Below, in pieces: positions 8,894 to 17,771 of a stretch of 41,681 nucleotides of DNA (positions are counted from its first letter, which is position 1; each line of letters starts with the position of its first letter). A program made the position numbers and the translations under genes. Location: positions 1-41,681 of the forward strand of contig JAVWJE010000005.1 in the NCBI GenBank assembly GCA_036639135.1. The letters run 5' to 3'. Origin of the DNA: Carnobacterium_A sp036639135 (GTDB taxonomy: Bacteria; Bacillota; Bacilli; Lactobacillales; Carnobacteriaceae). Below the pieces are notes generated by a model that was not told the origin of the DNA, made no database searches, and saw nothing but the letters and a program-made list of their open reading frames with translations.

Positions 8894-9448
8894 TTATTCC
8901 TTCGTTAAACTATTACTCTTATTCCGTGTTTTTGCATATGCTGTTAATAAAATCGTTCCGATAACTCCAACCGTTATAATATTAGAAATTCCAGCTACAA
9001 TCCCTTGAGTAAAAACTTTATTAGCTGGTTCTGCATAAATCAAAACGTCTAAAGCAGGAGCTAATAAAAACCAGCCCATGGCTTGTGCGACAATTTGACT
9101 AACATTGAAGCGAATCATGTCTTTTTTATTAAATTCTCCATCTTCCACGTTGATATTTCTCGTTAGAAATCCAATGGTAAGACCTACAAATAATGATACA
9201 ATTACCCAACTCCACCATACAGATCCGTATGAAATAGCATCTGTTAGCGCATGACCAATTAAGCCGATTAAACCTCCAGCAATCGGTCCAAACACAACTG
9301 CCATTAAGCCTAAAAACGCATAAGCTGTTTGGATACTCGTATTAGGAATTGGCGTTGGAATCGCAGCAAAGCGAGACAAAATAACAAAGACAGCAGACCC
9401 AATTCCAATGGCAACAATTGTTTTAATAGATAATTCGTTTTTCCTCAT
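8894..9448 (-). CDS. ECF transporter S-component, UPF0397 family
   Basis: A 184-residue integral membrane protein of the UPF0397/COG4720 family. The N-terminus LSIKTIVAIGIGSAVFVI and IPTPIPNTSIQ are characteristic, followed by about five or six membrane segments. S-components bind the substrate. Databases often call this family riboflavin-type by default, but here the operon starts with a SAM hydrolase and is led by a T-box whose likely specifier is ATG, so methionine or a related compound is the better guess. That is inference from context and from earlier comparative-genomic proposals for UPF0397 transporters in Lactobacillales. Start ATG 9448 has AGGGG upstream. Confidence 0.88.
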   Translation of the reverse strand: MRKNELSIKTIVAIGIGSAVFVILSRFAAIPTPIPNTSIQTAYAFLGLMAVVFGPIAGGLIGLIGHALTDAISYGSVWWSWVIVSLFVGLTIGFLTRNINVEDGEFNKKDMIRFNVSQIVAQAMGWFLLAPALDVLIYAEPANKVFTQGIVAGISNIITVGVIGTILLTAYAKTRNKSNSLTKE

Positions 9449-9482
9449 TTTATATAACCCCTACTCTATTGTTATTTTATCA

Positions 9483-10325
9483 CTATTCCTCTACTTTTAT
9501 AACCTTTATTTGCCAATTATCGCCACTCTGAATGCGATAAGCTTGCGCAAATGACCCTTGGTTGATTGCAACACCTAGCTTATCTAAAGAATTGATAAAT
9601 AAAATAGGGTCTCCCACTCGACTCTTTGCAAAAGATTGTCCAATTTGAATCTCATTTTGGTAAACATTGTTGTAGTCATTTGAAATAGTGACTTCTAAAC
9701 GATCCCCATATTTTACACCGTGAGAAAAAAGCAATTCGCGTGGAATATTGGTCCAAAGATTTCCAAACCGTCCATCCAAAATATCAACGCTCCCAATAAC
9801 TTCATCATTTATTACTGCTGCTTGGTTATGAGGCAATACAACCACTTGCTCTACTTCACAAACAGGTCCTACCTCTTCAAATGAAATCACTCCAGCGGCT
9901 AAACGAGCAGCTGTATAAACATAAACGTCTCGTCCGTGGAATGTATAGGACTCACCTGAATTGGGCAAACGATTAACCCTCTCGTCAATTTGGCGAACAG
10001 CAACGATTCCAATACTTTCATGTATATGTGTCAAAGTTCCGTTATCTGGTGTTACAATATAGTGATCATCTGCTGTTTTCACAACAACACTTAACCGTTT
10101 TGTTCCTACACCAGGATCAACAACCGAAACAAAGACAGTTTCCTTTGGCCAGTATTGAACGGTTTGATACAATCGATAAGAAGCTTCCCAAATATTATAT
10201 TGGGGTATTTCATGCGTTAAATTATATACTCCTAGCTCTGGATCAACATTAAAAGCAACTCCATACATAGCACTAACTGCACCATCTGCTAAACCAAAAT
10301 CTGTTTGAATGACAACTTTTCCCAT
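9483..10325 (-). CDS. SAM hydrolase (DUF62, SAM hydroxide adenosyltransferase)
   Basis: A 280-residue member of the DUF62/COG1912 family, which hydrolyses S-adenosylmethionine to adenosine and methionine; halogenase relatives use chloride or fluoride instead. Visible motifs: VIQTDFGLADGAVSAMYG at the N-terminus, SVVDPGVGTKR near residue 67 (Asp and Arg of the Asp-Arg-His set), YTFHGRDVYVYTAARLA near 127 (His) and DILDGRFGNLWTNI near 183. The 21-24-residue insertion typical of fluorinases is not obvious. First gene of the operon, behind a T-box, with the ECF importer downstream: a plausible methionine salvage unit. Start ATG 10325 follows GGTGGAGAGAG. Confidence 0.9.
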   Translation of the reverse strand: MGKVVIQTDFGLADGAVSAMYGVAFNVDPELGVYNLTHEIPQYNIWEASYRLYQTVQYWPKETVFVSVVDPGVGTKRLSVVVKTADDHYIVTPDNGTLTHIHESIGIVAVRQIDERVNRLPNSGESYTFHGRDVYVYTAARLAAGVISFEEVGPVCEVEQVVVLPHNQAAVINDEVIGSVDILDGRFGNLWTNIPRELLFSHGVKYGDRLEVTISNDYNNVYQNEIQIGQSFAKSRVGDPILFINSLDKLGVAINQGSFAQAYRIQSGDNWQIKVIKVEE

Positions 10326-10427
10326 TATTCTCTCTCCACCCTTTCTAAAATCAAAAAATAAAATACCAGACGCTCTCTAATAGTGATGCATTTTTACCAA
10401 AACAAAAGGACATTCCAGTAAATTATT

Positions 10428-10740
10428 CTATAAAAAAAATACATCTCTACCGAAAAAATCGGTAAGGACGTGGTTTAAAGACGTGGTGCCACCCTACTTT
10501 TCAAGTTACTCACGCAAACCTGACTCAGCGAGTGAAACAAAACATTCCACCCAAGCAAATGTTAACGACTGCCACACCGTTACTAGCTAAGATTTATCTA
10601 ATAAGAAAGAGAATCAATTGCTAGTAAAACTCCAAGACCATTGTTCGATACATGATTTAACTTCTTCTCAGCTACCAAAGCTTTCTGTAAAAATCACCCG
10701 CATCTACTTTTCCTCTTCACTGTTTTTTAATTGTTTTCAC
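10428..10740 (-). promoter_or_regulatory. T-box riboswitch, probably Met-specific
   Basis: Reverse-strand leader with the conserved T-box AGGGTGGCACCACG (near 10481-10494), which pairs with the uncharged tRNA acceptor end. Stem I carries an AGTA element near its base and CTTTGGTAGCTGAGAAG in its distal part. A terminator hairpin ACGTCCTTACCG / CGGTAGAGATGT is followed by ATTTTTTTT. On the 3' side of the specifier loop the strand reads GAACAATGGTC: ATG at 10639-10641 followed by a purine is the favoured specifier (Met). Counting strictly one base after GAA would give AAT instead. The leader controls the SAM hydrolase-ECF operon by antitermination when the cognate tRNA is uncharged. Confidence 0.88.
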
Positions 10741-10755
10741 ATTTAATTTTAACTT

Positions 10756-10784
10756 AGTATAACGGAAGGTTTTTCATATAGCAA
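10756..10784 (-). promoter_or_regulatory. Promoter of the T-box/ECF operon
   Basis: Reverse strand -35 TTGCTA (10779-10784), 17-base spacer, -10 TATACT (10756-10761). Transcription should start near 10749, just before the T-box leader. Confidence 0.75.
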
Positions 10785-11321
10785 TCTCTTTTATTATTTT
10801 AAATTGATTCTATTCATTCACATTATTGTTTGGGATTACATTTATTAAATAGACCCAATAAATTTCATTCTAACTAGACTGAAATTTATTGAAAACTGTC
10901 TGTTTGATAAAGCTAACTTTATGGCTACATTCAGAATGACTATCACTTACAAAGATCATTTTAGCTTTTTACTATGAATTAAAATTAAATTTAGTCCAAT
11001 ATGTGTACAACTAATTTTCTTCTACCCTGTTGTCTTCTTACCTTTTTAATTTTTCTAATTGTGAAAAATAAACAACATGAAAGAATAGATATGTGTATTA
11101 AAAACCTTGTTCGCTCAAGCTTTTTTCCGAAAATATTCTTGATTTAATTATACAAAAAAAGGAATTGCAATTAAGATAAACTAGTTAATAATCCATATGA
11201 ATAATAGATAATAAACTAATATTTTTTTATGTTCCCTACTTATATTAGTATTAATTAAAGAAACCTATGTTGTTTTCAAGATAATCCTGTTAAAATAGGT
11301 GGGTAACATTTTTTTAACAAG
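10785..11321. other. AT-rich intergenic stretch
   Basis: About 540 bases between the divergent ECF operon promoter and the 79-residue gene. It is strongly AT-rich with stop codons in all frames. I see no RNA gene, repeat or convincing coding remnant; a promoter for the downstream small gene probably lies near 11265-11300 but no clear -35/-10 pair stands out. Confidence 0.5.
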
Positions 11322-11339
11322 AAAGGGGTTTTTCATGAA

Positions 11340-11579
11340 ATGATAGATAATTTCCAAGAATATGAATCCAATTTCTCGGCTATTATGGAATCTAAAAAAC
11401 TGCCTGAACATCAAAAGGAAAACTTACTTGAAAGCATGCTAACAGATACGCTGTTTATTTTTCAAGAAGAGTTTAAAAATACAAAATGTAGTGAAAAAAG
11501 GAAAGAATTTTTGGAATTTATTTCTAATTTAGAAGGTAGATTAAATATGATTAAGAAAAAAAGTGCTGATTCTAATTAA
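11340..11579 (+). CDS. Small helical protein, unknown
   Basis: A 79-residue, charged protein predicted to be almost all alpha-helical (LPEHQKENLLESMLTDTLF; KEFLEFISNLEGRL), without membrane segments or Cys motifs apart from one Cys. I do not recognise the family; size and helicity recall bacteriocin immunity proteins, but no motif supports that. GAAAGGGG (11321-11328) lies 11 bases before this ATG and 6 bases before another ATG (11335), which opens a two-codon reading frame ATG AAA TGA. The TGA of that mini-frame overlaps the real ATG (ATGA). It ends within a bidirectional terminator shared with the next gene. Confidence 0.55.
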   Translation: MIDNFQEYESNFSAIMESKKLPEHQKENLLESMLTDTLFIFQEEFKNTKCSEKRKEFLEFISNLEGRLNMIKKKSADSN

Positions 11580-11595
11580 TTAGATCAGCGCTTTT
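11559..11595. terminator. Bidirectional terminator
   Basis: AAAAGTGCTGAT and ATCAGCGCTTTT pair around a 13-base loop; it contains the stop of the plus-strand gene and abuts the stop of the convergent minus-strand gene. Confidence 0.7.
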
Positions 11596-11986
11596 CTTCT
11601 TGGTCTTCTTTCTTCTCATATTCTTTATCGTTGTCTTTACCATAATAGTCTTCATTATATTCATGATCTTCTTTATCTTTTTGTTCGGCACGTTCAGCTA
11701 TCTTTTTGTCATCATAAATAAAGATATTATGGATGATTTTTAAAATGGGACGAATGGTTAAAAATATTCCTCCCAGTAGATAAAGATACTTACCGTAAAC
11801 ATCAGGTATAGAAGTCAAACTGGATATACTTGCAATCACGTAAAATATTCCTGTGAGGAGATCAGTCATTAAAGATACAAGAGAATAACGATTTTGGAAA
11901 TACAAACGAAAGCGTCCACTCTTTACTTCAATGTCCTCTTCTTTACCATGGTCGATATCATGCTTTTTTCTCTTTATTTTTGGCAT
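11585..11986 (-). CDS. YrhK-like two-helix membrane protein
   Basis: A 133-residue protein with a basic N-terminus (MPKIKRKKHD), two membrane segments (about residues 37-56, TDLLTGIFYVIASISS, and 66-86, YLYLLGGIFLTIRPILKI) and a highly charged C-terminal tail rich in Glu, Lys, Asp and Tyr. The pair of helices with GxxLxxxRPxxK spacing resembles the YrhK domain, whose function is unknown. The start is ATG 11986, preceded by GAGGTG; the frame is open to 12022 but without a ribosome-binding site. Low-complexity tail, no partner gene. Confidence 0.6.
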   Translation of the reverse strand: MPKIKRKKHDIDHGKEEDIEVKSGRFRLYFQNRYSLVSLMTDLLTGIFYVIASISSLTSIPDVYGKYLYLLGGIFLTIRPILKIIHNIFIYDDKKIAERAEQKDKEDHEYNEDYYGKDNDKEYEKKEDQEEKR

Positions 11987-12369
11987 AATTTTTTCACCTC
12001 TCTTTGTTTTATAAAATTTCACAACATTTATTAGAAGCTATTACTATTTTTTGAATAAAGCTAAACTTATATTTTTGCATGTAATTCACAATGAATGGAA
12101 AAAAGCTTTGTGGTATAAATATTATTTTCTCTGTTAAGGACAAAAAATTAAATAACGATAAGTGTTTTTTAAAAGCTTGAATTTGACTAAACTAATGCCT
12201 CAAAGTAAGCTTATCCTCGTTAAAAATATGATTATAATGAACAAATTTTTTAAAAACAAATTTAACCACCTTCTGAATTCCCTTTTATTTTATTTAAACG
12301 CTTTTCACTTTATTTTTTCGTTCGAAAAATAGCTTTTCATTTGTACTTAAATAATTAAAAAATTGGGAA
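11987..12369. other. AT-rich intergenic stretch before tyrS leader
   Basis: About 380 bases between divergent genes. No open frame with a ribosome-binding site, no repeat and no RNA motif was recognised until the tyrS promoter at 12370. Confidence 0.5.
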
Positions 12370-12398
12370 TTGACAAGCTACAAATGGTTGATTATACT
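12370..12398 (+). promoter_or_regulatory. tyrS promoter
   Basis: Consensus -35 TTGACA (12370-12375), 17-base spacer, -10 TATACT (12393-12398), directly upstream of the T-box leader. Confidence 0.88.
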
Positions 12399-12404
12399 GA
12401 AAGC

Positions 12405-12673
12405 AATCTAACAACACTATTTACGTTGATTGAGCACAGTAGCAGAAAGAATGTTGTCATTAGAAAGCTAGTGGTTGATGAAAACTAGCACGACTCTTTT
12501 CGCGAATTACACTCATAAGTAACTTGATTAACCTCAAGCGTCCTACTGGCGTTAACAGTATTATGAGTGGTCAACAATTGTTATTTTTTACAATTGTCGG
12601 CAAATTGGGTGGTAACACGAAATGATTCGTCCCGATGAAAAGGTTTCTTTGCCTTTTCATCGGGACTTTTTTT
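12405..12673 (+). promoter_or_regulatory. T-box riboswitch, Tyr-specific
   Basis: Leader with AGTA (near 12439), the stem I distal motif, the specifier region GAATTACA with TAC at 12508-12510 (Tyr) followed by A, and the T-box sequence TGGGTGGTAACACG (12606-12619; AACACG deviates from the more usual ACCGCG). A strong terminator follows: GTCCCGATGAAAAGG and CCTTTTCATCGGGAC, then seven Ts. Uncharged tRNA-Tyr should favour read-through into tyrS. Confidence 0.93.
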
Positions 12674-12708
12674 ATTTTTATATTATTCTAAATAGAGGAG
12701 ATTACAAC

Positions 12709-13971
12709 ATGACAATTATCGACGAACTAATATGGCGTGATGCCATTAACCAACAAACAGATGAAGAAGGTCTGAATAAACTGATTAAAAGCAAGAAGAT
12801 TTCTTTATACTGTGGTATGGATCCTACTGGAGATAGCATGCATATTGGGCATTTAATTCCTTTTATGATTTTAAAAAGATTTCAACTAGCTGGACACCGC
12901 CCTGTTATTTTGATTGGTGGAGCAACCGGTACTATTGGCGATCCAAGTGGTAAATCAGAAGAGCGTGTTTTACAAACAATGGAACAAGTACAAGAAAATG
13001 TTAGAAGACTTAGTGCGCAAATGGTTCGTCTTTTTGATGCAGGTGGAAGCAATGGAATTAAAATGGTTAATAATTATGACTGGACTAAAGATTTAAGTTT
13101 ACTCGACTTTTTACGTGATTACGGCAAAAATTTCAACGTCAATACGATGCTTGCAAAAGATATTGTTGCTAGTCGTCTAGAAACCGGTATTTCCTTTACA
13201 GAATTCACTTATCAAATTCTACAATCAATGGATTTCTTACACTTATACCAACATGAAGATGTACAATTACAAATTGGTGGAGCAGATCAATGGGGGAATA
13301 TTACAGCTGGTTTAGAATTCATTCGCAAACAAGAAGGTTCAGAAGCCGAAGCATACGGGTTAACCATTCCTCTAATGTTAAAAGCTGATGGAACAAAATT
13401 TGGAAAAACAGCTGGCGGGGCAGTCTGGTTAGATCCTGAAAAGACAACTCCTTATGAGTTTTACCAATTTTGGTTAAATCAAGATGATCGTGATGTAGTA
13501 AAATATTTGAACTACTTTACTTTCTTAACAAAAGAAGAAATCGATAGCTTAGCTGAAAAAGTAGCCACTGAACCTCATAAACGAGAGGCACAAAAAACAC
13601 TCGCACGCGAAATGACGTTATTTGTCCATGGTGAAAATGCTTTAAGTGATGCTGAAAAGATTACGACAGCTCTTTTTTCTGGCGATGTAAAAAGCTTAAC
13701 CGCTAATCAAATTGAAGAAGGTTTTAAAAATATGCCTACATTTGAAGCTCCTAAAGAAGAACGAAACATTGTTGAATGGTTGGTTGATGTTGTAGGAATT
13801 GAACCATCTAGACGTCAAGCACGAGAAGACATCACTAATGGGGCTCTTTCTATGAATGGCGAAAAAGTTACAAGTGTCGATGCTATTGTTACTCCTGAAA
13901 ATTCTTTTGATGAACGTTTTATTCTTATTCGTCGAGGCAAGAAAAAATATTTCTTAGTAAAACTAGTTTAA
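12709..13971 (+). CDS. tyrS: Tyrosyl-tRNA synthetase
   Basis: A 420-residue class I synthetase charging tRNA-Tyr. CGMDPTGDSMHIGHLIPF (HIGH motif) lies near residue 38, GGADQWGNITAGLEFIR (Tyr/ATP pocket) near 190, and KFGKT (KMSKS equivalent) near 230. A C-terminal S4-type RNA-binding domain begins near residue 350 (PSRRQAREDITNGALSMNGE). The start is ATG 12709, with GAGGAG at 12695-12700. The same frame is open upstream to 12622, but that part is the T-box terminator and not coding. Expression is set by the Tyr T-box. Confidence 0.97.
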   Translation: MTIIDELIWRDAINQQTDEEGLNKLIKSKKISLYCGMDPTGDSMHIGHLIPFMILKRFQLAGHRPVILIGGATGTIGDPSGKSEERVLQTMEQVQENVRRLSAQMVRLFDAGGSNGIKMVNNYDWTKDLSLLDFLRDYGKNFNVNTMLAKDIVASRLETGISFTEFTYQILQSMDFLHLYQHEDVQLQIGGADQWGNITAGLEFIRKQEGSEAEAYGLTIPLMLKADGTKFGKTAGGAVWLDPEKTTPYEFYQFWLNQDDRDVVKYLNYFTFLTKEEIDSLAEKVATEPHKREAQKTLAREMTLFVHGENALSDAEKITTALFSGDVKSLTANQIEEGFKNMPTFEAPKEERNIVEWLVDVVGIEPSRRQAREDITNGALSMNGEKVTSVDAIVTPENSFDERFILIRRGKKKYFLVKLV

Positions 13972-14020
13972 TACTATGAACTAAAAGCGTTCTGGATTGC
14001 AAAGACTCTTTAATTACCAT

Positions 14021-14058
14021 ACTAAAAGGATGTAGGTAATCTGCAGTCCTTTTTAGTT
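14021..14058 (+). terminator. Terminator after tyrS
   Basis: ACTAAAAGGA pairs with TCCTTTTTAGT, followed by TTATTTAGG; it separates tyrS from the GNAT gene. Confidence 0.6.
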
Positions 14059-14077
14059 TATTTAGGAGGAAACAGCT

Positions 14078-14569
14078 ATGATTCAACTAACATCCGTTAC
14101 AACTCCAGAAAGTGTGCAACTCATCGTCCAATTAGCAAAAGAAATCTGGAAAGAACATTACACTTCTATTATTGGACCTCAGCAAGTTCAGTATATGCTT
14201 ACTACCTTACAGTCTAAAGAAGCCATCTTAAATGACTTGGACCGAGGAAAAAAATATGTTCTTATTAACTTGAATAACCAAGCTATTGAGTATCTTAGTT
14301 ATGAACTAATGGACAATCAACTCTTTCTTAGCAAATTGTATCTGAAAAAGAATCAACGTGGCAAAGGGAATGGACGTTTTCTTATAACTCAAATAAAAGA
14401 CATTGCTCAAAAAAACAAAAAAAGAACCATTGTTTTAACAGTCAACAAGCACAATCAAGCTAGCATTGCTGCTTATAAAACATTCGGATTTGATTTAGTT
14501 AAAGAGCAGCAAGTTGATATCGGAAACGGTTATGTTATGGATGATTATGTTTTTCACTATTCTCTCTAA
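14078..14569 (+). CDS. GNAT family N-acetyltransferase
   Basis: A 163-residue acetyl-CoA-dependent N-acetyltransferase. Motif A is KNQRGKGNGRFLI near residue 93, in place of the usual R/Q-x-x-G-x-G/A; motif B follows as LTVNKHNQASIAAYKTFGFD near 127, the typical strand-helix that places a catalytic or binding Tyr. TTTAGGAGGAAACAGCT precedes ATG 14078, a strong ribosome-binding site. The substrate cannot be read from the sequence. It lies between tyrS and the amidase remnant with no operon partner. Confidence 0.88.
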   Translation: MIQLTSVTTPESVQLIVQLAKEIWKEHYTSIIGPQQVQYMLTTLQSKEAILNDLDRGKKYVLINLNNQAIEYLSYELMDNQLFLSKLYLKKNQRGKGNGRFLITQIKDIAQKNKKRTIVLTVNKHNQASIAAYKTFGFDLVKEQQVDIGNGYVMDDYVFHYSL

Positions 14570-14618
14570 TTAAAACTGATTTGTTAAAAAATAATACAGT
14601 AGAAATGAGGTTTTTGAT

Positions 14619-16027
14619 ATGAAAATAGATCGAAACAATGATGGCTTAGCTATTGCCAAAAAGCTTCATAATCACGAAGTAACTCCTTTTGAATTAGTAG
14701 AAGAAGCTTTTAAAAAAATTGAAGCTGAAAATCCAAAATGGAATGCAGTTATTCATACCCGCAAAGAAAAAGCTCTACAAGAAGCAAAAAATAAAGATTT
14801 CTCCAACACATTATTTGGTGGTTTACCTATTTTAGTCAAAGGCTTAGGACAAGATATCGTTGATGAACCTAGTACTTCTGGATCTCGACTCTTAAAAAAC
14901 CACTACGCTAAATACACAAGCAACTTTACAAAAGCATTAGAAAAAGCAGGATTTATCGTGATTGGCCAAACAAATACACCTGAATTTGGCTTTAAAAACA
15001 TTACAAATCCTAGCTTATATGGTCCGACTCGCAATCCTTGGAATACTGATTACTCACCTGGTGGCTCGAGTGGTGGTGCTGCTGCTAGTGTTGTTTCAGA
15101 TATGGTTTCAATTTCAGGAGCTAGTGATGGGGGCGGATCTATTCGGATACCTGCAGCTTTTTCTGGTCTTGTCGGTTTAAAGCCTACTCGTGGGAGAACA
15201 CCAATTGGACCTGGTTCTGGTCGCGGTTGGCAAGGAGCTTCTATTAGCTTTGTTTTGACAAAAACTATGCGCGATACGGCAGCGATGATGGATGCGTTAC
15301 AGACAGTTCAAGAATTAGCTGCTTTTCAAACACCTCTTTTTGAGTTTGGCTACCTGGACACATTACAAAAGCCTGCTCCAAAAAAATTTAGAATAGCTTA
15401 TTCCTTAACTTCTCCTGTTCACGGACCTGTCAGTCTAGAGTTGTAGAGTGTACCCCCGATATAGATGGTGTCGCCTTGATGCAAAGTTATTACACAATGA
15501 ATGCTGGAGAAACAGCCGCTATGATGGCAAACCTAGAGCAATCTCTCCAACGAGCTTTAACCATTGACGACATGGAACTGATGACTTGGACATTATACAA
15601 TGCAGGAAAATCTATTTCAGCTGCCACCTATTCCAATAGTTTAGCTGCTTGGGATACCGCTGCAGAAACGATGGCACAGTTTCATGAGACGTATGACTTA
15701 TATTTAACCCCTACTACTGCAGATACAGCTCCTTTGATTGAGGCTAAATTGCAAACCGATGAGCAGATTGAACGCATGAAGCGTGTTACTGAGCTAACAC
15801 CAGCTGAACAACAAGTCCTCATTTGGGATATGTTTGCGGCAAGTTTAGATATTACGCCCTTTACCCAACAAGCTAACTTAACAGGGCAACCGGCTATTAG
15901 TTTACCCATTTATTTAACTGGAAAAGGTCTACCACTAGGAATACAGTTCACCGCTCCAAAAGGAAAAGAAGATTGGCTACTCTCTATAGGATATGAAATG
16001 GAAAAAGCTGGATTATTTATTAAATAA
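14619..16027 (+). pseudogene. Amidase (GatA-like signature family), internal deletion
   Basis: Amidase-signature enzyme that hydrolyses amide bonds with a Ser-cisSer-Lys triad. The N-terminal part (275 residues to the stop at 15446) has LPILVKGLG (Lys), SPGGSSGGAAASV and GASDGGGSIRIPAA (serines). After SLTSPVHGPVS the frame is lost. The C-terminal half resumes in another frame near 15443 (VECTPDIDGVALMQSYY, NAGETAAMMANLEQ) and runs to 16027. Compared with the usual length near 490, roughly 20-25 residues of the linker are missing. This is a true deletion plus frame change rather than a one-base error. The active-site half could still be made, but would lack the C-terminal substrate region. 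Confidence 0.85.
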
Positions 16028-16028
16028 A

Positions 16029-16078
16029 TAATAGTCTATCTTTAAAAGTCTAGGCTTTTAAAGATGGACTATTATTTT
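16029..16078 (+). terminator. Terminator after the amidase remnant
   Basis: AATAGTCTATCTTTAAAAG pairs with CTTTTAAAGATGGACTATT across a short loop, followed by ATTTTC; also usable on the minus strand by the remnant ending at 16079. Confidence 0.7.
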
Positions 16079-16405
16079 CTATTTTATTTGGTCTAAAGTT
16101 TCTTTTGTTTCTGTATTGCCTGAAATTAAATCAAGTGCTTGTCTACTTATGTTTGAATGGTTTAAAGCTGAAACAATTGTACTTGCTACGTCTTCTCTAA
16201 GAATAGATTTAATGCTGTCTCTTTTCTAAGTGAATTTTACCTGTTCCAGGTTCATTCACCAACATGCCCGGGCAAAAAATAGTATAATATAAGCTGCTTT
16301 TTTCTAGCATTTTAGTCTGCATAGTATTTAGCAGTCATGTAAGGTTTTATTTCCTCACTCCATTTTTCCTATTTGACCATTTGCACCAACACCTAATACA
16401 TTCAT
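16079..16405 (-). pseudogene. Remnant of an NAD(P)-binding (YwnB/NmrA-like) protein
   Basis: Starting at ATG 16405 (after GGAGGCATCTTAAAG) the reverse strand reads MNVLGVGANGQIGK, a Rossmann dinucleotide-binding start. It then jumps to the C-terminal part of such a protein across several frames: YMTAKYYAD, KMLEKSSLYYTIFCPGMLV, NEPGTGKIHLEK, SILREDVASTIVSALNH and ISGNTETKETLDQIK, ending at TAG 16079. Roughly half of a protein of about 210 residues is gone. This is the pattern of atypical short-chain NAD(P)H-binding oxidoreductases (SDR_a5/NmrA-like). It is clearly dead, with an internal deletion plus frameshifts, next to another broken gene. Confidence 0.8.
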
Positions 16406-16516
16406 CTTTAAGATGCCTCCTTATGTTGTTTTTCTATTATTTGTTCAACAAAGATAGCCAAATAAGCCACTGAAAGGAACACAGTAGCTTACGGATCTTT
16501 TAAAAATGACCCTTGA

Positions 16517-17701
16517 CTAGTCTAGTGCAAAGTAACCGCAAACTACATCACCTACTGCTTTTGCGGCAACCATTATCGTTTCTTCATCTATATCAAATTT
16601 AGGATGATGATTCGCATAATACGTTTGTTCTCCTTTTGCTTGGCAACCCACGAAGAAGAAACAACTTGGTATCTTTTGAGAATAATAAGCAAAATCTTCA
16701 TTTCCTGTTTGCATCGGAGCTTCTACTACTTTTTTCAAATAATCATTGAGGCCATTTTCCAAGTAATCTACCACACTACTGGTTAACTCAGGATCATTAG
16801 ATACTGGTGGACAGCCTTCTTCAACTGTCATCGTTGCTTGAACTGCAAACATCTCTTCCAGTCCTTTTGTTAGACGCAACACTTCTTGATTGAGTATTTC
16901 AAAAGTAGTTTCTTTCATGTAACGCATATCGCCTTCGATGGTAACCGCATCTTTAATCACGTTAAAGGCTCCTTTGCCATCAAATGAACCTACTGTTACC
17001 GTTCCTACTTCAAAAGGATCTAACCGTCTACTAATGACGGTTTGGAGAGCCGTTACAAAATAAGCCCCCGCCACAATGGCATCATTCGATTTGTGTGGCG
17101 TTGAAGCATGCCCACCTGTTCCTCGAATAACGATTTTAAACTGTGCTCCCCCAGCCATCGCTGCCCCACTTCGATAAGCAACGACGCCAACTGGGTAATC
17201 AGGCATCACATGAATCCCAATAATATGATCCACATCATTTAAAGCGCCGGATTCCATAATGTATTTTGCGCCACCAGGAGGAGCTTCCTCAGCATGTTGG
17301 TGAATAATTTTTATCGTACCAGGGATTTCTTCTTTTAATACAATTAAACAATCTGCTAATACCATGAGATACGCTGTGTGCGCATCGTGACCACAAGCAT
17401 GCATTACGCCTTTATTCTTTGATGCAAAAGATAGTCCCGTTTCTTCTTTAATCGGTAAAGCATCAAAATCAGCTCTCAAAGCTAGTGTTTCACCAGGTTT
17501 ACCTCCTGTAATCGTTACGACAACACCATTTCCACCTACTTTTGTTTCTAAAGTTACAGCTTTATCTTGATAAAAAGATGCTATGTAAGCCGCTGTCTCT
17601 TCTTCTTGATAAGACAATTCTGGGTGTGCATGTAAATACCTACGAATTTCAATCATTTCTTCTCTTCGTGAATCCAGCATAGCCATCAACTTATCTCTCA
17701 T
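16517..17701 (-). CDS. M20 family metallopeptidase / amidohydrolase
   Basis: A 394-residue zinc/manganese amidohydrolase of the M20D group (N-acyl-amino acid amidohydrolase, hippurate hydrolase or N-acetyl-diaminopimelate deacetylase-like). Metal-site motifs: HAHPELSYQEEETA near residue 24, MHACGHDAHTAYLMVLA near 100, HQHAEEAPPGGAKYIM near 135 and IGIHVMPDYPVG near 160. The dimerisation domain follows (GTGGHASTPHKSNDAI near 193), and a final metal His lies in the C-terminal YYANHHPKFDIDEE. Length is normal. A single gene, upstream of the amidase remnant and downstream of the oxaloacetate decarboxylase operon, from which a hairpin separates it. The acyl substrate cannot be read from the sequence. 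Confidence 0.92.
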   Translation of the reverse strand: MRDKLMAMLDSRREEMIEIRRYLHAHPELSYQEEETAAYIASFYQDKAVTLETKVGGNGVVVTITGGKPGETLALRADFDALPIKEETGLSFASKNKGVMHACGHDAHTAYLMVLADCLIVLKEEIPGTIKIIHQHAEEAPPGGAKYIMESGALNDVDHIIGIHVMPDYPVGVVAYRSGAAMAGGAQFKIVIRGTGGHASTPHKSNDAIVAGAYFVTALQTVISRRLDPFEVGTVTVGSFDGKGAFNVIKDAVTIEGDMRYMKETTFEILNQEVLRLTKGLEEMFAVQATMTVEEGCPPVSNDPELTSSVVDYLENGLNDYLKKVVEAPMQTGNEDFAYYSQKIPSCFFFVGCQAKGEQTYYANHHPKFDIDEETIMVAAKAVGDVVCGYFALD

Positions 17702-17771
17702 CTAAATCCCTCCAATTAAACTTAGCGCTAATTATCTTGTAACTTTTTATTTACTATAGCATATTTTAAAA

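Noticed and set aside
9483..10325. Fluorinase/chlorinase function for the SAM hydrolase
   Set aside because: The insertion loop typical of halogenases was not seen, and the context is methionine-related transport.
12622..12708. Longer tyrS starting in the leader
   Set aside because: This part is the T-box terminator stem; GAGGAG supports ATG 12709.
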